DNA of 64,000 nucleotides from Tubulanus polymorphus. Its lineage: Eukaryota > Nemertea > Palaeonemertea > Tubulaniformes > Tubulanidae. The first letter of the stretch is position 1. Every line of letters starts with the position of its first letter. The DNA lies in assembly GCF_964204645.1 (NCBI RefSeq), contig NC_134034.1, positions 13,087,962 through 13,151,961 of the forward strand, read 5' to 3'. The notes under the pieces are model-generated. The model made no database searches, had not been told where the DNA came from, and worked only from the letters and a program-made list of their open reading frames with translations. The translations under genes and the position numbers were made by a program. Below, piece by piece: positions 1 through 9,600 of this stretch.

Positions 1-350
1 GTGAAATATCCCAGAGAAACCGGTCTCATCCATTAATAAATGGACATTAGATTTAACTGTTAGAGACTGATATTAATCGCAGTATGTCAGAGTTAATGAA
101 CAAAACCCACAGTTGCTGATTTAACAATTTGACAGTTTCAAAGTTTTAACAAAACTTCACCGACCCATCAGAGAAATGAAAATAACAAAATAATGACATA
201 CAGTAATTTAAAGATATCGACTTTTCTAAGGAAGAATAGGGACAGAATATTGACTGTCATGTAGATTATTCTTTATTGTATGGTAGTTACGGTATTGTAT
301 TTCTATAACTGGTACTGTATTTAAAATGTAGTATATATATATATTTGTAG

Positions 351-1782
351 TTGATGAAAGGCCGATGTCGAGCTTTATCGATGGCTGCTGTATTCGGTTT
401 ATCGGCATTTGTTCATGAATACGTGATTTGCGTCGCGTGCGGATTTTTCTATCCTATTCTGTTCGTCATGTTTGGTGGAGTCGGGTGTAAGTATTCGAGA
501 AAAAAAACTCTACCAAGTTCGCCTATTATTTGACCGCGTTGCTGCAAAGTGCTTCAGTTCATGAAGGAATTAGATATTTTCGTAAAAGCGTGCACAGGGG
601 AAAACGCGTCTAGAAAAGAATGAATTTCTTGAGTTAGGGCTTGTTTTAAAAAAAGGATCAAATTTCTTTGAGTTTAATTCTTGGGGCCAGTTGCATAGTC
701 ATGACTTAGACTTAAGACCAATCTAAGACCAACTTCGTTCTGTAGCCAATCTAATGACTTAAGACCAGTCTTAAGATTTAAGACCACTTTTGGACTTAGT
801 TAGTACGGAAAACTTATTTCATTTTATCCATAAAAGCGATACCAATAGTTACTGTATTACGCATAAGAGTTTTTTATCGGTATCTCTTCTATGCGTACGT
901 CGATAGCTGAACTCCCTTCCTGAAGATTTATTTCATTTTTATCGTCGTTCTATTGCAGTCGGTTTAGCGTTCATTAGCGATAAAGCTAACAGACGTATCG
1001 GGAACATTATGATGTGGGTAATGTTATTCTCCGGAACCGGAACATTGTTTGCCCTATATTCCATGGAGTGGTACGCTCGGCGGAACTGTCCGGCTATTTC
1101 TGTAAGTAGTGCGTCGTTGTAGGCATTTATTTTCTGCAGGCGACACAATTTAATACTACCCTTTTCAGATATTCAGGATTGTGTGAAATGTGTACGATCA
1201 GTCTTTGAAATTTTGCTGATAAAATGTCAGATGCCTGGGGTTATATCTATCGATAATGTCTCAGATGAAGTACTACTGAACGCATGTTACGCGTAAATGA
1301 TCAGTTTTCCATCAGTAAGCTGATATAATGTCTCATGTCTAGTGTTTCGAGTTCATTTTCAATCAGAAATGTCTCAGATGAAGCACTGAACACATGTGAA
1401 GTGTGGACGATCAGTTTTTGAAAGTGTGCTGATAAAATGTCTAATGTCTGGTGTTTGTAGTTCATTTTCAATCAAAAATGTCTCAGGTGAAGTACTGAAC
1501 ACATGTGAAGTGTGGACGATCAGTTTTTGAAAGTGTGCTGATAAAATGTCTAATGTCTGGTGTTTGCAGTTCATTTTCAATCAAAAATGTCTCGGGTGAA
1601 ATCCCGAACACCTTTGAAATGTGGACGATCAGTTTTTGAAAGTGTTCCGATAAAATGCTTTTTACGGCGTCAGAATACGGAGTTAACGTTGAATGTATTC
1701 GGTATTCTCTTCTTTTCAGGATAATTGGTTATTGAACGAGTTGATTCCGCATTCGTGGTTTTGCGGCGTGAAATTCAACTGA
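351..1782 (+). CDS. Sterol O-acyltransferase (SOAT/ACAT-like), C-terminal three exons, 5' partial
   Basis: Three exons are joined in phase: 351-486 (acceptor TAG at 348-350, donor GTAAGT at 487), 959-1101 (acceptor TTGCAG, donor GTAAGT at 1102) and 1720-1782 (acceptor TTTTCAG, stop TGA at 1780). The joined product is about 113 residues. It carries the MBOAT active-site histidine in LSAFVHEY, followed by [11 protein letters not shown], and then [10 protein letters not shown], which matches the EWYAR-x-CP signature of SOAT rather than DGAT1. It ends about 20 residues later, as SOATs do. The family makes cholesteryl or other sterol esters in the endoplasmic reticulum membrane. The N-terminal exons lie to the left of the window. 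A candidate poly(A) signal AATAAA is at 2641-2646. The last intron contains a 109-bp tandem array. Family assignment is strong; isoform is undecidable. Confidence 0.92.
682..800. repeat. Fragment of the GACTTAGACTTAAGACC repeat family, in a SOAT intron
   Basis: Starts with GGGGCCAGTTGCATAG and continues with several copies of a TTAAGACCA-type motif. It is the reverse complement of the units filling the element at 3613-4227, so the two are related copies in opposite orientation. Confidence 0.6.
1170..1665. repeat. 109-bp tandem array in the last SOAT intron
   Basis: About 4.5 copies of a 109-bp unit containing GGACGATCAGTTTTTGAAAG and GTCTGGTGTTTGTAGTTC. The two central copies are nearly identical and spaced 109 bases apart (1409 and 1518); outer copies are diverged. 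A stray decayed copy of the same unit lies near 13020-13070, so the family is dispersed. Confidence 0.85.
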
Positions 1783-2099
1783 AGTCGAACAACGGATCCT
1801 TTCCCTCCACCATTTTCTACTTCCCGATTCAATCGACTCATCATCTTCATCCTCCTTCTTCTAGTAAATTGAATCGTTGAATTGAATCCGTTTGTGTAAA
1901 TAGAAAATTCAACAGACTGCTGAAAACGTATGATTGATCGTCGTCGAGTCACTAAAATCTGCCGATTTCAATCATGTGCACAAAAAAAAACTCGGGAGCT
2001 TAAAATCTTATTCGAACGTTCTATTATCTTGATGCATGTACAAATTATACTATGTCAATAATCTTGATCCAATTCGGCGGTTCATCGTTGGAATTTGAC

Positions 2100-2410
2100 T
2101 CTTAGTATTAACACTTTCCGTGCGTCTACACCACAGTGCCGTGTATAAATTGGTGAGGGGCTTCACTAGTACATCGCATCGCAGTGTATTTTGATTTGAT
2201 ATATAATTAGTTATTATAAACCTTTCAGTGCATCCACACTGCAGTGTAGTGTATAAATTGCCGATGAATTTCACTAGTACATCACATGGCAGTGTATTTG
2301 ATATGATAAGTAATTAGTTATTACAACCGATTCATTGTGTCTACACTGTAGTGCAGTGTATATAATGCCGATGAACTTTGCGAGTACACTGTGTCGTGGG
2401 GTATCTATGC
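2100..2410. repeat. Decayed tandem repeat, about 110-120 bp unit
   Basis: Roughly 2.5 copies of a unit with CACTAGTACATC, CAGTGTATTTGAT and TAATTAGTTATTA motifs. It lies in the presumed SOAT 3' UTR or downstream flank. Confidence 0.65.
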
Positions 2411-2840
2411 AATAGGGTATTAGTTATCATCTCTATTTTAAGATGGCAGCACCTGTCAGACATTATGCAGTATCTGTAACGAACAATACATCGCACCGCA
2501 ATGTAGATTGCGCTTTAGTGGTACGTCCTTTATACATCCCACTGTGGTTAAATTTTTCAAAATTTTCAAATTATCTCCAGCACCTTGGGTTAATAATTAG
2601 TCAGCGTTGAAATAGGGTTAATAGACATTCGGTATGAACTAATAAACCAGAGTCAAACTTCAACAAAATCCATCGGAATCGCTCTCAAGTCCTCTGTGTA
2701 TCGACTATAATTATGTTCTCTATAATCTTTTGTATTTTTGAATTATTTCCGAACGAATTTGTGTAAAAAGATTTTTTGATTCTGTCAACATTTTGCGTTG
2801 CACTTTCGTATGAAAATAGTGACTTCAAAGAAATCCATTA

Positions 2841-2962
2841 CAGGGGTCAGTTGCTCAAAAGTTGGTTAAAGATGACCGGCCGATGAATACCATAGTAACA
2901 ATGAACCTTTAATTGTCACTATGCCAACTATCCACTGGTTAACTCTAACCAACTGGCCCCTG
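2841..2962. mobile_element. 122-bp MITE with TIRs and TA target duplication
   Basis: The ends are CAGGGGTCAGTTG and CAACTGGCCCCTG, imperfect inverted repeats that continue inward (TTGGTTAAAG against CTCTAACCAA). TA dinucleotides flank both sides (2839-2840 and 2963-2964), as for Tc1/mariner-type insertion. A second copy in the opposite orientation is at 48491-48611. No coding capacity. Confidence 0.75.
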
Positions 2963-3612
2963 TACGTCACAAGTTTTTTTTCGGTTTGGGAAAGAATGGG
3001 CAGTGTATGTGTCGTCAGTTTTAAGTCTCGACGGGATTAGGTTTAAGGCGTTACGATAAAGATTAATAAGAATATTTTCTCTACGAGAGAAAATTCTATG
3101 TAAATTCGGTACCTCATACAGTAGACCCCTCGAATCCAAGCTCAGGTTCATTTTATACATTAGTGTACAGACAAATATTACGATTAATCTGGATTTCTCA
3201 TAAACCAGATTTGGGTCGTAAATTCCGTAGAGGGACCGTAGATATTTCGCCGAGTTCTGAATCTGAGAACTACGGCGGTTGATTCGGGCCACGGTAAAAA
3301 GTAGCATCGGGACCGTAAATAACTGTTGAGAATCGGGGAAATTACGAATGGTTTTTAGTAGAATTGACCTTAGCTTGAGTGCTTTACCTCAAGGGATAGG
3401 AAGGAGTCTACCGTGTATGTTTTAATAGTCATTCAAGTGTGAAACGTTTTTGCAGTGAAATGTGACGCTATTTTTCTAAGAAAAATAATTATATAGTAAT
3501 CGTTGATTCGCGTTATGGTGAATCGATCGTTAAGTATTGGGAAATTTGTATTTGAAAAAAAAAATGTTGAACATTTGTTGTTTAAGGTGCTAAAGTTGTA
3601 TTGATATTATAG

Positions 3613-4227
3613 CAGGGACCTTATTTTCGTAGACTAGAAAATCCTATGAGCTTAAGGATCACTTTGAATCATTGAACTCATTGAGAATGAGAAAGTTTGT
3701 CGTACGGAAATTAATAATAATTTTACTGAATCGTTGAATTCACTGGTCTTTGGAAATGGTTGAGAACAGGTCTTAAGTTGTTAGATTGGTTTTAGAACTA
3801 AAATCAGCTTAGACTTGCCTAAAGTTGAACTAAAATGAATTTAGACTAGTCATGAGTTGTAAGATTGGTTATGGAACCAGAATGAACTTAAACTAGTTTT
3901 AAGTTGTTTGTTTGATCGGTTATAGAACCAAAATGAATTTTGACTGGTTTTAAGTTGTGATATTGGTTATAGAACCAAACTGAGTTTTGACTGGTCAATC
4001 TACCAGTCGGTAGATTGGTTGCAGAACCAGAAACAATGAGCTTAAACTGGTCTTAAGTTGTTAGATTGATAGGTTATAGAGCCAGAATGAGCTTAGACTG
4101 GTCTCAAGCTGCTAAGTTGGTTATAGAATGGTCGAAGACCGGTTCTAAGTTCATAGCTTGGCTACAGAACCAAAATCAGCTTAAACTGGTCTGAAATCCC
4201 AAGTCATAATTACGAAACAGGTCCCTG
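3613..4227. mobile_element. TIR-bounded element filled with a short tandem repeat
   Basis: Left end CAGGGACCTTATTTTCGTA, right end (reversed) CAGGGACCTGTTTCGTAA, forming an imperfect TIR. The interior, from about 3740, is a run of diverged units of about 45-50 bp built from TTAGATTGGTTATAGAACC and GACTGGTCTTAAG. No coding capacity and no clear target duplication, so the boundary call is tentative. Confidence 0.55.
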
Positions 4228-6641
4228 GGGTTCAAGTTAGTCGATATATTATCACGGTTGCCAGGGTTTGGTGATGATGTACGTTAATTCGTGTAGTATA
4301 AACATTTTCTAGATATTTGAAATAATCTTGTATAATCATCTTATTCTTCATTCCCTCGTACACGGGCAGGAATCGTGTAATTGAAACCTGGAAATTCTCA
4401 CACCTGTCTCATCGTGTATCGTCCAGCGTGACTGGGTTATTATTGGAATGTGATACGCGGAACGATCCAGGGGGACTGTTGGGACTTGTACAAGTTCGTC
4501 AAATGTTTCGAGTGACCTTTTCTATTTAATCAGCAACTTCCCTTTTGGAATGTGACAAATCCTTCAAAATTAGTAGTACACAACATGATATGATATTGCC
4601 TTTTTGACAAGTCTCTCAGAACTGACCTCTGGATCTACCGCTGCATATTTCGGGCGCTTTACTTAATAATCAATCTGTGTGATGAAATGGTAGGTTTAAG
4701 AAAAAGTATGACAATTTATCATCATGACTGTTACGAGTTAAACAAGATAAAACAGGGGGCCAACTACGAGCAAGCGAAGAAATTTGAAATAAAGTTTACA
4801 AGAATCGTATTTGAAATAGTTCGTTTTCTATTTTGTCTTTTATTGTTGCATCGTCGTCGATGATTGAACGTGACTTGGAAAATCTGAAGATCGTGAACTG
4901 AACGCTAGCTCAGGACGACTTATACAACCCGATCCCTTATCGTCGCAACAGTCTGCGATTTGCATATGAATACCTGGCCACATCGCGGTGAATTAGAGGA
5001 TCATCATTCATTCAATTCGACTTTTTCAACCCCCTTTCCCTCAACACAAAATCGGCCATTTTTTAATATACATTAAGCATTACAGTACACAATTGCACTG
5101 ACCCCTCCCCCTCCCCTAATGCGTACGTTATACATGAATGATCTCTTAGCTCTAAGTCGCGAATTCTACTTGTTGGGAACCGTTTCGACGTTGAATGTAC
5201 TTACGATCGCGACGAACTGATCGCAGACCAATCGTAAGCCAAATCGCAAGGATAAACACTTTCTATTCCTACGACCCGATCGTAGCCATCAGTGACCAGT
5301 TACGAATCGAGTGACTCATGTGATGCTCCCTGATTGGCTACGATGACTTATAGACCCGGCGATGATCGAGTTGTTGTAGTCGACCAGGGCCAACTTCGGT
5401 TTTCGCGGCCGGCTAGTCGACTAGTGGTCGGAACTAATAACCGAACGCACCATAGCGCGGAAATGGGAAATGGGTCGGAACTACAGCGACTGTGCTCAAT
5501 CCCGTGGTCGACCATTTCCGGACCATAGTTCCGCCTAACTGACATTCGCTTTTCGTTTAGTTCGACTATAATCGACTAGCTCCGATAATCGAAGTTCGCC
5601 CTGACTCTTTTACGAGTGCACTTTACGACGTTGCGACAAACGAATCGACAGTCGACGGTCACGTGTTTATTACCGGTGTGAACGAGTCGTTTATAGTTGA
5701 CCGGATGCCGGCTACAGTCGTCGACCAATTCGATCGGTTGCGTCAGCATCGGACATAAATTACTTCTCAAATCCCAATTCGATGTTAGTCAGTAACCTGT
5801 CTGTGGTTTAGTTTCACGATCGGATATTTTCACAAACCACTCATCCGATTATAAAAAGCTTACCACCAACGATTAGGTAACTAACTAAATTCGATGTATA
5901 CCGAGCGTTGGTTGCCACCAAAAATCGCCCAAAAAGAAAAATCACGAAATATATATAATATCTATTTATGTGTACATTTATTGACGATTTCCTGATCATA
6001 CAGTAGGCTATATAAGTGCTGGGGCTTCGTGGTTGTTCGCGTGGGTTCCTGTGGATAAGGAAGGACCGATTGAATTGTACCATAACTAGCCCGACTCCCG
6101 TCGCGTAGACAGCGTCGTAACTAGGATTTTAAAGGATCCGAATTGATACACGTGGAACTATATGCCACATATGCTTTACATCGTATTCGCTGTCAAAGCA
6201 ATTGAAATTGCTTGAATGTTCTTTAAAAAGCCTAAGTTCGAAATTCGATGCTCTTTTAGAGCGATGTTTACTGGACCTTTTATGGCGAAACATTTTACGA
6301 AATTTCGGAATGTAAAACAAGAAAATTCGGTACTAAACGATGCGAACGTTGATTCTTAAAAGGGATCGTCCGCACTACCCCCCCCCCCCTCCCCGACCCC
6401 TCTGGTGTGACACCCATGTAGAGTGCGATAGCTCCTAACTAGTCTTGGGTGCGAGATGAGCATAGTTGCATAGTGAGGTGGCTCTTCACTAGTCTGTGTG
6501 GAGTACGTTAGCTCTTTTTGTCTGGAAACTAGGTATACAGACTTTCTCGTATCTTAGGTGGCGTAAACATCAATCCGATGGGGAATTTGGTTTCCAATGC
6601 TACTGCGGCAATCGAGGGTTCATACCGGCCTTTTTGACCAT
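4228..6641. other. Intergenic stretch between SOAT and the guanylate cyclase
   Basis: No gene recognised. An AATAAA on the minus strand at 5977-5982 is a plausible poly(A) signal for the cyclase gene, about 660 bases past its stop. Positions 5786-5833 hold one copy of an old dispersed repeat (GTCAGTAACCTGTCTGTGG) found again at 18357. A C-run lies near 6379. Confidence 0.5.
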
Positions 6642-9600
6642 CTATTCAGAAACTTGCGATTGTTGCGTTTTAATCGAACGTGACGTCAACGATTCTTGCG
6701 CGACGAAGTTTCTAATAGGCTGTTGCACGCCGCATTCCGGTTTCAGCTCGATCGTCGAGTCTTTGCCGATTTTCAACTTGATTTGTGATTCGAATTTCAA
6801 TAACCAGTAGGTGACCATTTCACCTTTACCCTGCAACACAGAAAATCAGAATAGTAAATGATGGCTGTTGATTGTGGTTCATATGGCAGCTGATTGTGGT
6901 TGATATGACTGCTGATTGTGGTTCATATGGCCGCTGATTGTGGCTTATTTGGCTGCTGATTGTGGTTCATATGGCTGCTGATTGTGGTTTATTTTGCTGC
7001 TGATTGTGGTTCATATGGCTGCTGATTGTGGTGCATATGGCTGCTGATTGTGGTTCATATGGTTGCTGATTGTGGTGCATATGGCTGCTGATTGTGGTTT
7101 ATATGGCTGCTGATTGTGGTGCATATGGCTGCTGATTGTGGTTCATATGGCTGCTGATTGTAGTTCGTATGGCTGCTGATTGTGGTGCATATGGCTGCTG
7201 ATTGTGGTTCATATGGCTGCTGATTGTGGTTCGTATGGCTGCTGATTGTGGTGCATATGGCTGCTGATTGTGGTTCATATGGTTGCTGATTGTAGTTCAT
7301 ATCAAACAGTCGTTTTTGTCATTATTAAAACACGCGCTGATTTCTCGCTCGAAACAAACCTTAATTTCAGTTTTTCCGCGCTGTTCCACTGCAAACATGT
7401 CCGTTTTCTCTAACATTCTCGCTGTTCTGGCGCTGATGTGGATGCGATTTGCTGCAATGGAAAGGTTCCGAGCATAATCTATGATAAATAGTTGAAAATC
7501 AATGAACTCGGTAGCGTTGGGACTGCTGTAAATATTTCACCGAGTTGAGAATCAGGGAACTCGGTAGCGTGTTGAGACTGCTGTAAATATTTCACTGAGT
7601 TGAGAATCAGGGAACTCGGTAGCGGGTTGGGACTGCTGTAAATATTTCACCGAGTTGAGAATCAGAGAACTCGGTAGCGTTGGGACTGCTGTAAATATTT
7701 CAAACCTAGGTGTTCATCCCAAAGAATATTTTTTTTGCTGTGTGCCAATTTCCTGATGAACTTACGTAAACCTTGTGACTCCATACGCGAGGCCGTGTTG
7801 ACCGTATCCCCGAACAGGCAATATCGAGGTAAAGCTGTGCCCACAACACCGGCTACAACAGTTCCTACAATAAGTGATAATATTGAGGAGACCCATTATA
7901 GAACATTTAAAAGATTAAACACTCCTGATGATGGGGGAGAGGGAGAGGGAGAGGGAGAGGGAGAGGGAGAGGGAGAGGGAGAGGGAGAGGGAGAGGGAGA
8001 GGGAGAGGGAGAGGGAGAGGGAGAGGGAGAGGGAGAGGGAGAGGGAATTAGCTTTTTAACAGGGAAGGATCACTTACCGGAGTGTATTCCTATTCGGAGA
8101 GACAATTTACCGGAAGTGTCGAACTCTTTTTCGGAAACTACCTTCATGACATCCAGGGCCATCCGGGCTATTTCTGATACGTGACGTCGCCCGTTATGTT
8201 GCGGCAGACCTAACGATATTCATTTCAATATTCGGTATTCATTTCACGTGAAAAACATAAAGCAAAATCCGGAAAAAGGTAAAAACGATTTATCAAAAAC
8301 TATTCAGAAATTGAGAATCGAATAGTAAGGGTCAGGCTAGAAGAGCGCTTTCCACCCAAGCCTGCAATGTCTTCTACTCCACAAACGTAACCCACGAGGA
8401 TGAAAATTCACCATTTTCAAGAGCTATTTCCTCCAGATATTGTGCATTTGAAAGTTGTAGAAGGCAGCGGGGGCAGAGAAACCCTTGGCAATTACGAGTC
8501 AAACATCGATCGATTAAAGACCCTATCAATAACTCTGTTAGGCATTGAAAAGTGCTTGTCAGTCCCAAGTGAAGTCAGTCCCAAGTGAAGTCAGTCCCAA
8601 GTGAAGTCAGTCCCAAGTGAAGGATTCTAACATTGTACGCCGGCGAGTCCCAAAAACATGGCGCCTGGAAACTATAAAAAGGCGTGTTGGATATAACAAT
8701 ATTTCCAAAAAGGGCATCATTTCTACCAAAATTCCTCGGAGGGAAGGGGGGGGGGCTTAAAAACATCGAAGATGCACTGATCGGGTCAAAGTTAACAGTA
8801 ACCGGGTCTTGGCGTTTACTTACCCGATGCTACCATATACTTATCCCCGACCGTTTCCACTTTATAAACGTCGTACAAGTCGATCCTCTCGTCCAGAAGA
8901 CTGTACAAATTACCCAGCAAACCGACGATTTCGATGGGAACCATTTTCGCCGTGATCTTGTTGAAACCGGCGATTCCCGTGAACAGTATCGTCGCCTCTC
9001 GAAAATATTCGGCGTTCACTTCGCGATGGTACTTCAACTGTTCGGCCACCGTGCGCGGCAACATTTGATACAGCAACGAATCGGTGAGTTTCTTCTCTTC
9101 GTTTAGTTCTCTCGTCTTGTCGGCTAAAGTCAACGCGTACCGTTGCATGTCGTTGGTAATTTTGACGACCAGTTTCGTTTCGATCGGACTGATGGCCAGC
9201 GCTATGATGATCATCACGCAATTTAGAACCAGCGACCGATCCGTGGATGATATCTTCTGATCAATGGCGTCGGTTATGACGTCAGCCAGCTTAATTTGCA
9301 TACTCAACAGGGCGTTGATGTATTCGGTCATGTCGTCGAACCAATCGGCGGCCATTTCGTGCGACGTGCCGGTCGTGTTGCGATTTTTGATCTGATATCG
9401 ATACGACTTGATGCGCTTTTCGACGTCTATGCCCGACTGGTTCGTGATGGCGTTCGACACTTCGGTGACGATGCTCGAATAGTTTTGCGCGCCGCGGAAA
9501 AACGTCACGTAGCTGTGATAGCGGTTCATGTAGAAGGTGAAATTGTCGGTGTCGGCGAATCCGTTCATGGCGAAGAATATCGTACCCATCGCCCTCTCGG

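Noticed and set aside
2945-3307. 120-codon minus-strand frame
   Set aside because: It lies in the likely SOAT 3' UTR, overlaps the edge of a MITE and repeat remnants, and has no domain.
7735-8184. 149-codon plus-strand frame with (Glu-Gly)n
   Set aside because: It is antisense to two cyclase exons and the GGGAGA microsatellite between them.
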